From Alkalihalobacterium elongatum (GTDB taxonomy: Bacteria > Bacillota > Bacilli > Bacillales > Bacillaceae_F), in NCBI RefSeq assembly GCF_019024285.1, contig NZ_WMKZ01000001.1, forward strand, positions 372,001 through 436,000: a stretch of DNA of 64,000 nucleotides, in the 5' to 3' direction. Below the pieces are notes generated by a model, which saw only the letters and a list, made by a program, of their open reading frames with translations, ran no database searches and was not told where the DNA came from. This document shows positions 37,217 to 45,974 of this stretch, piece by piece (within the stretch, counting starts at the first letter, position 1; each line of letters starts with the position of its first letter). The translations under genes and the position numbers were made by a program.

Positions 37217-37243
37217 AAAAAAAGCCCACCATTTCTGGGGGCT
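37217..37243 (-). terminator. Terminator after the VWA-like gene
   Basis: AGCCCCC pairs with GGTGGGCT on the minus strand, followed by seven T. It insulates the germination operon from the upstream gene. Confidence 0.7.
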
Positions 37244-37285
37244 CATCCATTCTATTTACTAACAGTCTTTTTACAAACTCAAGGC

Positions 37286-37693
37286 TTACTTAATTAATAA
37301 TTTCTTTCCAAAAGGTACTTTCGGTGAGAAGCCTCCAGGAATGATCCAAAAAAGCTCATAGTTGATCTCCATATCTTCGAGAACATAACCAGTGACATCG
37401 GTTATGTAAAATAACGTTTCGACCTCATTTTCATTTGCCCATTCCAGCACCTCAGTGTAAGAGGATTTGCCATGAGTGAAATACTGAATATCACTTTTAT
37501 CAGTTGATGTAATTTCACGTATTTTATAATCTGCCAAAACGAGGTGTGTTTCAGGTTTTAGTTCCTGAAAAAGCTTTACAATATTTGAAATTGTCTCAGT
37601 TGGATAATCAGTCGTAGAAGTATCAACTGCTAGTGCTATTTTTTTGTCCTCACGTTTAGAAAGAATAATTAATAAGTCCTTTTGCCATCTCAT
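37286..37693 (-). CDS. VWA-like domain fragment (DUF2201 C-terminal type)
   Basis: A 135-residue protein that aligns with the C-terminal VWA-like metallopeptidase domain of the DUF2201 family: IALAVDTSTTDYP replaces the usual DTSGSM MIDAS loop, HGKSSYTEVLEWANE the GGGGT-type segment, and TLFYITDVTGYVLEDM the ITDG motif; WIIPGGFSPKVPFGKKL ends it. The N-terminal domain of normal family members (about 250 residues) is absent and MIDAS residues are degenerate, so it may be a decayed or domain-only relative. AGGAG lies 8 nt before the chosen ATG. Confidence 0.6.
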   Translation of the reverse strand: MRWQKDLLIILSKREDKKIALAVDTSTTDYPTETISNIVKLFQELKPETHLVLADYKIREITSTDKSDIQYFTHGKSSYTEVLEWANENEVETLFYITDVTGYVLEDMEINYELFWIIPGGFSPKVPFGKKLLIK

Positions 37694-38012
37694 CGCCTCA
37701 TCTCCTTCTCTCAAGTAAAGCTCAACACCTTTTATTTTACAATAGTTACTCGATAAATATTTTGTTAATGAGTGTATATTTTAATTAATAAATATTTAAC
37801 TGCTTTTTTTGCTGTAATCTGGCCACATATCATGTTTCATTTAATCTTAATAATTTTATGAATGGAAATTGTATAAAGTTTCTTCATACTTTCCAAAAAG
37901 TTGCACAACCTAAGAAAACAACTAAAACAAAGTCAGTTATTCACTAAATAAACAGTCAGGCTTTTCCAGATGATTTTCGCTTCATTATCTTTATATTTTA
38001 GGGGGTTAAACA
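37694..38012. other. Upstream region of nupN
   Basis: About 319 bp of AT-rich sequence with no gene. No purine riboswitch pattern and no good CodY box were found, although B. subtilis nupNOPQ is CodY controlled. AGGGGGTT is the nupN ribosome binding site. Confidence 0.45.
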
Positions 38013-39128
38013 ATGAGAAAAAGTAATTCACTATTGTTATCCATCATCCTAGCAGGCGGGACGATTTTAGGTGCTTGTGGGACAGGTGGAGACGAGGCAG
38101 AAACTGCTCCTGAAACAGATGGACAAGCTGGTGCACCTACAGAGGATGTTGCTGAAGACTTTACAGTTGCGATGGTAACGGATACAGGTGGAATTGACGA
38201 TAAGTCTTTTAACCAATCCGCTTGGGAAGGAATGACACAATTCGGTAATGACTTTGGTCTAACTGAAGGAACAGATTATAAATACTTACAGTCAACTGCT
38301 GCAGCAGATTATGGTCCTAACTTAAACTCATTAATCCGTGAAGACTACGACCTTGTATGGGGTATCGGATTTCTAATGGCGAGTGACATTAAAGCTGTAG
38401 CAACACAGCGTCCTGAAGCACAGCTTGCAATTGTTGATATGGTTGTTACAGATGATGATGATCAACTAATTCCTAATGTTGCAAACATTACTTTTAAAGA
38501 GCATCAAGGGTCATTTTTAGTTGGGGTTATTGCTGGTATGCATACAGACTCAGATAAAGTAGGCTTCCTTGGTGGTGTCGACGGAGCACTTATTAAAAAG
38601 TTTGAAAATGGATTTAAAGCTGGTGTGAAGTCGGTAAATCCTGATGCTGAAATTATTGTTCAATACGCTGAAGATTTTAATGACGCATCCAAAGGTCAGC
38701 AAATCGCTAACGCAATGTACAGCCAAGGTGCTGATATCATTTATCATGCTGCAGGTGGTACTGGAAATGGATTATTTACTGAAGCAAAAAACCGTAAGCG
38801 TAACAATGAAAACGTTTGGGCCATCGGTGTAGACCGTGACCAACATGAAGAAGGACTTCCTGAAAACGTTACATTAACTTCAATGATTAAACGTGTAGAT
38901 ACGGCTTTATATCTTGTAAATGAACAAACAATGAATGGCCAATTCCCTGGTGGTGAAGTGCTAGAATTTGGACTAGAGGAAGAAGCAGTTGGTATCGCTC
39001 CTACAGAAGAAAATGTTTCTGAAGATGCATTAGCTGCTGTTGAAGATTACATCCAAAAAATTCAATCTGGAGAAATTGAAGTACCACAAACAGATGAAGC
39101 GTTCGAGGAATTCCTGAAAAATCTATAA
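38013..39128 (+). CDS. nupN: Nucleoside-binding lipoprotein NupN (BMP/PnrA family)
   Basis: A 371-residue lipoprotein. Signal peptide with lipobox LGAC (Cys22), an acidic Glu/Thr/Ala linker (about 25-50), then a BMP-family nucleoside-binding domain with TDTGGIDDKSFNQSAWEGM (about 56-74) and GFLGGVDGALIKKFENGF. The family binds purine nucleosides (PnrA of Treponema; NupN of B. subtilis for guanosine). It is the first gene of a four-gene uptake system and is separated from the ATPase by a stem-loop, as expected for an over-produced binding protein. Confidence 0.9.
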   Translation: MRKSNSLLLSIILAGGTILGACGTGGDEAETAPETDGQAGAPTEDVAEDFTVAMVTDTGGIDDKSFNQSAWEGMTQFGNDFGLTEGTDYKYLQSTAAADYGPNLNSLIREDYDLVWGIGFLMASDIKAVATQRPEAQLAIVDMVVTDDDDQLIPNVANITFKEHQGSFLVGVIAGMHTDSDKVGFLGGVDGALIKKFENGFKAGVKSVNPDAEIIVQYAEDFNDASKGQQIANAMYSQGADIIYHAAGGTGNGLFTEAKNRKRNNENVWAIGVDRDQHEEGLPENVTLTSMIKRVDTALYLVNEQTMNGQFPGGEVLEFGLEEEAVGIAPTEENVSEDALAAVEDYIQKIQSGEIEVPQTDEAFEEFLKNL

Positions 39129-39142
39129 TCATCGTTAAATGG

Positions 39143-39240
39143 TAGGCGGTCTCAATTGTGTCTGGCAACTTGCATCCCGAACATCGTGCACTCTCTGGGG
39201 TTAAAGGGCTTGACTACTCCTTGAGGCCGCCTATTTATTT
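39143..39240 (+). terminator. Intercistronic long-loop hairpin between nupN and nupO
   Basis: TAGGCGGTCTCAA (39143-39155) pairs with TTGAGGCCGCCTA (39221-39233) with a single G-U, around a 65-nt loop, then TTTATTTT. It probably acts as a partial terminator or 3' stabiliser that keeps nupN above nupOPQ. Confidence 0.65.
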
Positions 39241-39273
39241 TCGTTAATCTTACATAGATATGAGGTGTGACAT

Positions 39274-40803
39274 TTGAGTTATGTTATTGAAATGAAGAAC
39301 ATTCGTAAAGAATTTCCAGGCATTGTCGCGAATGATAATGTAACGCTTCAGTTAAAACAAGGTGAAATCCATGCTTTACTTGGTGAAAATGGAGCTGGAA
39401 AATCAACACTTATGAATGTTTTGTTTGGACTATATCAGCCAGAAAAAGGTGAAATCCTTGTAAAAGGACAACCTGTTAAAATTACAGACCCTAACGTAGC
39501 TAATCATCTTGGGATAGGAATGGTACACCAACACTTTATGTTGGTCGAGAAATTCACTGTAACTGAAAATATTATTTTAGGAAAAGAACCTACATCAAAA
39601 GGTAAAATTAATATAAAAAAAGCGGCAAAAGATGTTGAAACGATTTCCAAACAATACGGATTATCTGTAGATCCTCATGCAAAGATCGAAAATATCTCGG
39701 TTGGAATGCAACAACGTGTAGAAATTTTAAAGACTTTATATCGAGGAGCAGAAATTTTAATTTTTGATGAGCCAACAGCAGCACTTACTCCCCAAGAAAT
39801 TAAGGAGCTAATTCAAATTATGAAAAAATTAGTTTCAGAGGGAAAATCAATCATTTTAATTACTCACAAGCTTAAAGAAATTATGGAAGTATGTGATCGA
39901 TGTACAGTTATTCGCCGTGGAAAAGGTATAGGCACCGTAAACGTATCCGAATCTACACCTGACAGCTTAGCAGCGATGATGGTCGGTCGTGAAGTTAACT
40001 TTTCAGTTGAGAAAGAGCCTGCTCAACCAAAACAAACTGTACTTAACATTGAACAATTAGTCGTTAAAGACGCACGAGAAGTTAATGCAGTGAATGAGTT
40101 GAATTTAGAGGTAAGAGCTGGTGAAATTCTTGGAATTGCAGGAGTCGATGGCAACGGACAATCGGAATTAATTGAGGCGATTACGGGCCTGAAAAAACCT
40201 ATCAATGGAAAAATCACTTTGAATGGTCAAGATATTACGAATTTACCCCCTCGTAAAGTAACAGAATCAGGAGTTGGACATATCCCACAAGACCGCCATA
40301 AACACGGACTTGTTCTTGATTTTACGGTTGGTGAGAATATTGTTCTTCAAACATATTATCAACAACCGTATTCGAAGTCTGGGGTTCTTAATTTTAAAGA
40401 AATTTATAAAAAAGCAAACGAATTAATTACAGATTATGATGTTCGAACTCCGAGTGAACATACACTTGCCCGTGCTTTATCTGGGGGTAATCAACAAAAA
40501 GCAATTATTGCTCGTGAGGTCGATCGCTCTCCGGATCTACTCATTGCTGCTCAACCTACTCGTGGATTAGATGTCGGCGCCATTGAGACTATACATCGTC
40601 GTTTGATTAAAGAAAGAGATAAAGGAAAAGCTGTGTTACTCGTTTCCTTAGAACTTGATGAAGTCTTGAATGTTAGTGACCGCATTGCCGTTATCTATGA
40701 AGGAAAAATTGTAGCCATCGTTAATGCTGACGAAACAAATGAAAATGAACTTGGTCTTCTGATGGCTGGGGGCTCTTCGAAAAAGGCAGGTGATCCATCG
40801 TGA
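39274..40803 (+). CDS. nupO: Nucleoside ABC transporter ATP-binding protein NupO
   Basis: A 509-residue protein with two fused ATPase domains. The first has Walker A GENGAGKST (about 36-44), signature SVGMQQR (LSGGQ variant) and Walker B LIFDEPTAAL; the second has a degenerate Walker A (GVDGNGQSE), signature ALSGGNQQK, and AAQPTRGLD in place of a usual Walker B. This asymmetric pattern is normal for the RbsA/MglA/NupO class. Starts at TTG with GAGGTG upstream. It powers NupPQ. Confidence 0.92.
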   Translation: MSYVIEMKNIRKEFPGIVANDNVTLQLKQGEIHALLGENGAGKSTLMNVLFGLYQPEKGEILVKGQPVKITDPNVANHLGIGMVHQHFMLVEKFTVTENIILGKEPTSKGKINIKKAAKDVETISKQYGLSVDPHAKIENISVGMQQRVEILKTLYRGAEILIFDEPTAALTPQEIKELIQIMKKLVSEGKSIILITHKLKEIMEVCDRCTVIRRGKGIGTVNVSESTPDSLAAMMVGREVNFSVEKEPAQPKQTVLNIEQLVVKDAREVNAVNELNLEVRAGEILGIAGVDGNGQSELIEAITGLKKPINGKITLNGQDITNLPPRKVTESGVGHIPQDRHKHGLVLDFTVGENIVLQTYYQQPYSKSGVLNFKEIYKKANELITDYDVRTPSEHTLARALSGGNQQKAIIAREVDRSPDLLIAAQPTRGLDVGAIETIHRRLIKERDKGKAVLLVSLELDEVLNVSDRIAVIYEGKIVAIVNADETNENELGLLMAGGSSKKAGDPS

Positions 40804-41855
40804 AGAAAGCTCTAGATTCAAAGTTATCTCATATTCTCTTTCCTCTTATTGCTGTCTTCTTTGGTATTTTTATCGGCGCAATCATTATGTTACTTAGTGG
40901 CAATAATCCAATTACTGGCTACTCAGCGTTAGTCAGGGGAATTTTTGGAGACATGTACTTTATCGGTGAAACGCTTCGTACGATGACACCACTCATCTTA
41001 GCTGGTTTAGCTGTTGCCTTTGCTTTTCGTACAGGTCTGTTTAACATCGGTGTCGAAGGTCAATTAATCGTCGGCTGGTTAGCTTCCGTCTATGTAGGAC
41101 TAGCATTCAACTTACCAGCAATCATTCACCTTCCACTCGCTATTGGAGCAGGTGCTCTTGCAGGTGCCATCTGGGGGTTAATTCCTGGACTTTTAAAAGC
41201 GCGTTTTCATGTTCATGAAGTTATTGTGACGATCATGATGAATTATATCGCATTATATGTTGTCAATTACATCATTAGGACTTTCTTATTAGAGCCTGGT
41301 GAGCGTACAGGAACTATTAATCCCTCTGCATCGCTTGCGTCACCATTTTTACAGTCAATTACTGATTTTTCGAGGTTACACTACGGCTTTCTTGTCGCAA
41401 TTACGGCTTGTTTCGTTCTCTGGTTTGTACTGTGGAAGACGGCAAAAGGCTTTGAACTACGCTCTGTTGGATTTAACCAACACGCCTCCGAATATGCAGG
41501 AATGAATGTAAAAACGAATATCGTATTATCAATGGTGATTTCAGGTGGTTTTGCTGGTGTTGGTGGGGCTATGGAAGGTTTAGGTACTTATCAATATATG
41601 ACCGTAATGGCTGGTTTTACTGGCGTTGGCTTTGATGGTATCGCAGTTGCCCTTCTTGGCGCAAATACTGCCATTGGTGTTGTTCTCGCCGCTGGTTTAT
41701 TTGGGGGTTTAAAAATAGGAGCGCTAAACATGCAATCCCAAGCTGGCATCCCAACTGAATTAGTTGATATTGTCATAGCATTAATTATTTTTTTCGTAGC
41801 ATCCAGTTACTTGGTTCGTTGGATTATTAGCCGATTGAAAAAGGAGGGTATTTAA
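40800..41855 (+). CDS. nupP: Nucleoside ABC transporter permease NupP
   Basis: A 351-residue permease of the branched-chain amino acid/ribose-type (BPD-2) family with 8-10 spans. GLFNIGVEGQLIVGWLASVYVG near residue 79 is the typical family segment and KTAKGFELRSVGFNQHASEYAGMN (about 214-237) forms the ATPase-contact loop. GTG start overlaps nupO by 4 nt, showing coupled translation. With NupQ it forms the nucleoside channel. Confidence 0.92.
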   Translation: MKKALDSKLSHILFPLIAVFFGIFIGAIIMLLSGNNPITGYSALVRGIFGDMYFIGETLRTMTPLILAGLAVAFAFRTGLFNIGVEGQLIVGWLASVYVGLAFNLPAIIHLPLAIGAGALAGAIWGLIPGLLKARFHVHEVIVTIMMNYIALYVVNYIIRTFLLEPGERTGTINPSASLASPFLQSITDFSRLHYGFLVAITACFVLWFVLWKTAKGFELRSVGFNQHASEYAGMNVKTNIVLSMVISGGFAGVGGAMEGLGTYQYMTVMAGFTGVGFDGIAVALLGANTAIGVVLAAGLFGGLKIGALNMQSQAGIPTELVDIVIALIIFFVASSYLVRWIISRLKKEGI

Positions 41856-42818
41856 ATGGACTTTCTACAAATATTAGGTTTAATTATCCCTGCTGCTATA
41901 TTTTCAGCTGCCCCTCTTATTTTTACAGCAATCGGCGGTTTATTCAGTGAACGGTCTGGTGTCGTTAATATTGGACTTGAAGGATTAATGGTAATTGGTG
42001 CCTTTGTCGGCATAGTTGCCACACTAACACTAGAAAGTATGGGGCTTGGTGGCGCATCACCTTGGATTGCCTTTCTATTTGCGATTTTGGCGGGGATGAT
42101 TTTCTCATTATTTCACGCTGTTGCCTCGATTACCTTGAAAGCTGACCAAATTGTAAGTGGTGTTGCCCTTAACTTTTTAGCACTTGGTTTGGCGGTATTT
42201 TTAGTAAAAAATATTTATCAAAAAGGACAAACTGATTTCGTTCAAAATTTAATTTATCGTATTAATGTACCTGTATTAAGTGATATACCCATAATTGGGA
42301 GATTATTTTTCTCCAATGCGTATGTAACGTCTTATATTGCTATCGGTGTAGCTTTTGCTGTCTGGTATGTGGTCTTCTATACACCATTTGGACTACGCTT
42401 ACGTTCTGTTGGTGAACACCCGATGGCTGCTGATACAATGGGTATTAACGTGATAAAAATGCGTTATGTAGGTGTTATGCTAAGTGGTGCTTTTGCAGCT
42501 ATGGGTGGTGCGGTTTATGCTTTAACTATCTCAGGAAACTTTGCTGCTGGAACAATCGCTGGACAAGGATTTATGGCATTAGCTGCTTTAATCTTCGGGA
42601 AATGGCATCCACTTGGAGCTTTGGGCGCTGCTCTATTCTTTGGACTCGCTCAATCGTTAAGTATTGTCGGACAACAGATACCTTTTCTACAAGATATACC
42701 ACAAGTTTTCTTACTTATTGCCCCATATGTTTTAACGATTTTAGCTCTTGCAGGACTTGTTGGAAGAGCTGATGCGCCAAAAGCAATTGGTAAACCATAT
42801 GAAAAAGGATCACGATAA
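41856..42818 (+). CDS. nupQ: Nucleoside ABC transporter permease NupQ
   Basis: A 320-residue BPD-2 permease with about eight spans: GLFSERSGVVNIGLEGLMVIGAF (about 28-50) and TPFGLRLRSVGEHPMAADTMGIN (about 175-197) are the membrane and coupling segments shared with NupP. The ATG follows the nupP stop directly, with AAAGGAGGG inside the end of nupP. It ends the nup operon. Confidence 0.92.
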   Translation: MDFLQILGLIIPAAIFSAAPLIFTAIGGLFSERSGVVNIGLEGLMVIGAFVGIVATLTLESMGLGGASPWIAFLFAILAGMIFSLFHAVASITLKADQIVSGVALNFLALGLAVFLVKNIYQKGQTDFVQNLIYRINVPVLSDIPIIGRLFFSNAYVTSYIAIGVAFAVWYVVFYTPFGLRLRSVGEHPMAADTMGINVIKMRYVGVMLSGAFAAMGGAVYALTISGNFAAGTIAGQGFMALAALIFGKWHPLGALGAALFFGLAQSLSIVGQQIPFLQDIPQVFLLIAPYVLTILALAGLVGRADAPKAIGKPYEKGSR

Positions 42819-42834
42819 ACAAGAAAGCATTCCA

Positions 42835-42866
42835 GGTTTATTCCTGCGAATGCTTTTTTTATCATT
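42835..42866 (+). terminator. Terminator of the nup operon
   Basis: AAGCATTCCAGG pairs with CCTGCGAATGCTT (one bulge), 6-nt loop, followed by a T-run. Confidence 0.85.
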
Positions 42867-42930
42867 ATCCATATATAAAAATGAAAAAGCGGCATGATAA
42901 TTAAAAGAAGCCACTCATGATGAGGGAACT

Positions 42931-43080
42931 ATGAAAGAAAAACAACAACATAAAAACAATGATGTTGGCCATCGCAGAAAAAATTACCAAGTCTACAGTG
43001 TAAAAGCTACTGAGACCGAATTTGAAGCTTCCTATGAATTTGCTAGTGGTAATAAAATAAGTAAATCAAATAAAAAGTAA
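42931..43080 (+). CDS. Small hydrophilic protein of 49 residues
   Basis: Not recognised. It begins MKEKQQHKNNDVGHRRKNYQ and continues with an acidic patch and TEFEASYEFASGNKISKSNKK. Charge, small size and the EFAS stretch faintly recall gamma-type small acid-soluble spore proteins, but there is no repeat, so this is not claimed. A GAGGGA ribosome binding site lies close (about 4 nt) upstream, which is tight. The ORF lies alone between the nup terminator and the DNA glycosylase gene. Confidence 0.4.
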   Translation: MKEKQQHKNNDVGHRRKNYQVYSVKATETEFEASYEFASGNKISKSNKK

Positions 43081-43266
43081 CAATAATAGCTATCTGTTAA
43101 ACAACATTTTGTCAAGCAGCTAATAAACCAACACTCATTCATCCAAAGCCTTTAATTTTCAATTATTCTCCTAGCTTTCCTCTATCATGCACCATTTTCA
43201 TTGTCCAATAATAAAACGTGGCACGGTTTCCCATACTATAGGTAATTCATTTAAAGGAGCTTTTTT

Positions 43267-44070
43267 ATGCCTGAATTACCCGAAATGGAAAACTATAAAA
43301 ATCTACTCAATCAAAAAATCAACGGAAAAATCATATCAAATGTTACAGTAACTCGTGAAAAAACGATTAATACAAACGTTGAACTGTTTAGACAAAGTGT
43401 AATTAATAAAAGGGTTACAAAGGTTTCACGTCGTGCTAAACATTTAATTTTTGAACTGGATTCAGGAATGAATTTACTGCTTCATCTCATGTTAGGTGGA
43501 TGGATGTATTATGGAGATGAACATGACCAACCAGACCGAACAAAACAAGTAACCCTTTCATTTGGTACGAATCAACTATTTTTTATTGGACTTCGACTCG
43601 GTTATTTACATCTTTTAAATGAACAGCAACTGCAAGAAGAATTTAAGGAACTCGGTCCAGAGCCATTAGACCCAATCTTCACTTATGAATCTTTTCTAGA
43701 TTTAGTTCAAAAAAGAAAAGGAATGCTTAAAACGACATTAGTGAATCAATCATTTATTGCTGGCATCGGTAACTGTTACTCAGACGAAATTTGTTTTCAA
43801 GCTCAGTTAAACCCTAAAAACAAGTTTAATGACCTATCAGAACAACAGATAAAAGCACTGTATGATGCTATGATGACTATTTTTCATTCAGGTATTCAAC
43901 AGGGTGGGTATATGGATTCCCCATTTACAAAGGAGGATCAATTAACAGGTAAATACCAAACACTGGTCTATGATAGAGAAGGACAACCTTGTCCTAGATG
44001 TAATGGAACGATCATATTAGAGCAAGTTTCTTCAAGAAAAACATTTTTCTGTCCAAAATGTCAACGTTAA
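43267..44070 (+). CDS. Fpg/Nei-family DNA glycosylase (MutM-like)
   Basis: A 267-residue DNA glycosylase/AP lyase. It opens with MPELPEME, giving the catalytic Pro2 and Glu3 after Met removal, carries the conserved RRAKHLIFEL lysine near residue 57, the helix-two-turn-helix segment TTLVNQSFIAGIGNCYSDEICFQA (about 158-181) and a C-terminal zinc finger with Cys242, Cys245, Cys262 and Cys265. It removes oxidised bases. The housekeeping mutM usually follows polA, so this is likely a second copy. It is 13 nt from the endonuclease IV gene. Confidence 0.92.
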   Translation: MPELPEMENYKNLLNQKINGKIISNVTVTREKTINTNVELFRQSVINKRVTKVSRRAKHLIFELDSGMNLLLHLMLGGWMYYGDEHDQPDRTKQVTLSFGTNQLFFIGLRLGYLHLLNEQQLQEEFKELGPEPLDPIFTYESFLDLVQKRKGMLKTTLVNQSFIAGIGNCYSDEICFQAQLNPKNKFNDLSEQQIKALYDAMMTIFHSGIQQGGYMDSPFTKEDQLTGKYQTLVYDREGQPCPRCNGTIILEQVSSRKTFFCPKCQR

Positions 44071-44083
44071 GCAGGTGAGGTAC

Positions 44084-44926
44084 ATGTATGTTGGTAATCA
44101 TATTAGTATTCGAAATGGGTATTATGAAGCCGCTAAAACCGCTCATCGTATTGGCGCTTCAGCTTTTCAATACTTTCCAAAAAACCCACGGAGTTTGAAA
44201 GTTAAAGATTTTGATAGAGAAGATGCCAGGCAGTGTGCATCGTTTTGTAAAGAACATGATATCAAAACTATCGCTCACACTCCCTACCCTACAAAACTCA
44301 TTCCTGAAGATATAAATGATGAAGAACTAATTATTGCTTCTATTAAAAATGATTTAGAAATAGCCGAAGCATGTGGTTCGATCGGAATCGTTGTTCATTT
44401 TGGAACAACAAAGAAATTAGAAATAATAGAAGGCTATCAAAAAATGATTGAAATGTTGGATCGGATTTTGATGGATTGGGACGGTAACACACTTCTTCTC
44501 ATTGAGAATAATGCAGGTGCAGGGACCGATATGGGGATTACATTTGAAGAAATGGTGCAAGTTCGAAAGCTTTCTGACTACCCTGAAAAAATTGGCTTCT
44601 GTTTTGACACATGCCATGCCTACGCCAGTGGAATTTGGGATGGTGATAACTGGGGTGAACTTGAAGCGAAAGGTTTAGAACTTGAGTATTTTACTCACTT
44701 AAAAGCCATTCATTTTAACAATTCCAAGTATCCATTTGGTGCTAGAAAAGACCGCCACGCCAATATTATAAGCGGACATATATCTAAGGAACAATGGCTT
44801 ACCTTCTTAGAGAGAGCTTTCATGAAAGATATTCCAGTTATTCTTGAAACACCTAATGATGACCCAAACATACACGAAAAAGAAATACAAATCATAAAAC
44901 AGTGGATTTCTACTACTAAAAAGTAA
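44084..44926 (+). CDS. Endonuclease IV-family AP endonuclease (Nfo)
   Basis: A 280-residue TIM-barrel endonuclease with three zinc sites. Landmarks are VGNHISIRNGYYEA (first His), VVHFGTT, LLIENNAGAGTDMG (Glu and region), GFCFDTCHAYASG (Asp and His), and ILETPNDDP (Glu). It cuts the backbone 5' to abasic sites left by glycosylases. The ATG at 44084 is preceded by AGGTG; a GTG at 44075 is also in frame. Overall it is more diverged than housekeeping Nfo of B. subtilis (YqfS). The pairing with the glycosylase suggests a two-step repair operon. Confidence 0.9.
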   Translation: MYVGNHISIRNGYYEAAKTAHRIGASAFQYFPKNPRSLKVKDFDREDARQCASFCKEHDIKTIAHTPYPTKLIPEDINDEELIIASIKNDLEIAEACGSIGIVVHFGTTKKLEIIEGYQKMIEMLDRILMDWDGNTLLLIENNAGAGTDMGITFEEMVQVRKLSDYPEKIGFCFDTCHAYASGIWDGDNWGELEAKGLELEYFTHLKAIHFNNSKYPFGARKDRHANIISGHISKEQWLTFLERAFMKDIPVILETPNDDPNIHEKEIQIIKQWISTTKK

Positions 44927-44972
44927 AAAAACCTTTTACAATATAGTAAAGACATACTTTTGGAGTAGAGCT

Positions 44973-45974
44973 ATGAATAGTTGGATTCAATCTTTTCTCG
45001 GAAAACGGTTATTGAAAACAGGACTTGCGGTATTTATTACAGCGTTAATTTGTCAATGGCTAAATTGGCCTGTAGTGTTTGCTGTTATTGCAGCCATTGT
45101 AACCGTTGAACCGACTGTTCATGCTTCCATTCAAAAAGGGAAAATTCGACTACCAGCCGCTGCTATTGGTGCTGCTATTGCAATGTCATTTGACTTTTTA
45201 TTTGGACAAGTACCTATTACATTTGCCTTATCTGCTTTTTTTACTATTTATATTTGTCATCGCTTGCGCTGGGATGATGCGATTTTAGTTGCAACCTTAA
45301 CAGCAATTGCCATGATTCCGATGACTTCGGAAAACTTTTTCTTAGCATTTTTAATACGAATCGCTACGACGACAATAGGTATTGTCGTCTCGACACTTGT
45401 TAACCTTATAATCTGGCCGCCTAATTTTATGAAAGAAATACACAATGACTGTTATGCCCTCTTTGGTGAAACGATTGAACTTATTGAAGATATTCTCGAG
45501 TATCAATTAATGGGCAAACGAAGTCGTCAAGTATTAAAGCTGCGGTTTGAACATTTAAGTAAAGGGATTGAACGGTCAAATGAAACGATTCGTTTTCAAA
45601 GGGAAGATTTAAGATATCGTAAGAAAGATGTTTCAAACACGAAGCAGCTGTATGATTTAGAACGACAAATTGATTTACTACATAAAGTCTCTTTCCACAT
45701 AGGAGATATTTTATCTACCTCAGAGCAACAATTACTACCTAAAGAAGATAAGGCCATTTTACAAACATCGTGGGAACAAATAAAAAAAGCATATGAGAAG
45801 AAATCAATTGATTCGGAAGTAGAGGAAAACGTAAGAACAAAACTCTACTCTCTTATTTATGATCATCGAGAGGACAAGGAACTTTTATCAAAAAGCACGG
45901 CTATCGCATACGAATTATTAGCCATTTATCACCTATTAATTGAGTACTTAGAGCAGCGTGAGCGTCAAAATTAA
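44973..45974 (+). CDS. Aromatic acid exporter (ArAE) family membrane protein
   Basis: A 333-residue protein with a membrane half (about residues 10-150, six hydrophobic segments) and a helical cytoplasmic half. NWPVVFAVIAAIVTVEPTVHASIQKGKIRLPAAAIGA is the typical opening of the YgaE/YqjA-type ArAE_1 (DUF939/FUSC-like) group. The C-terminal half is predicted coiled-coil. Export of aromatic acids is known for the AaeB relative; here it is only inferred. It ends overlapping by 4 nt with the convergent HD-domain gene. Confidence 0.8.
   Translation: MNSWIQSFLGKRLLKTGLAVFITALICQWLNWPVVFAVIAAIVTVEPTVHASIQKGKIRLPAAAIGAAIAMSFDFLFGQVPITFALSAFFTIYICHRLRWDDAILVATLTAIAMIPMTSENFFLAFLIRIATTTIGIVVSTLVNLIIWPPNFMKEIHNDCYALFGETIELIEDILEYQLMGKRSRQVLKLRFEHLSKGIERSNETIRFQREDLRYRKKDVSNTKQLYDLERQIDLLHKVSFHIGDILSTSEQQLLPKEDKAILQTSWEQIKKAYEKKSIDSEVEENVRTKLYSLIYDHREDKELLSKSTAIAYELLAIYHLLIEYLEQRERQN

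Noticed and set aside
37715-38012. CodY box or purine riboswitch upstream of nupN
   Set aside because: The best CodY candidate (near 37850) has about five mismatches and no riboswitch core could be drawn.
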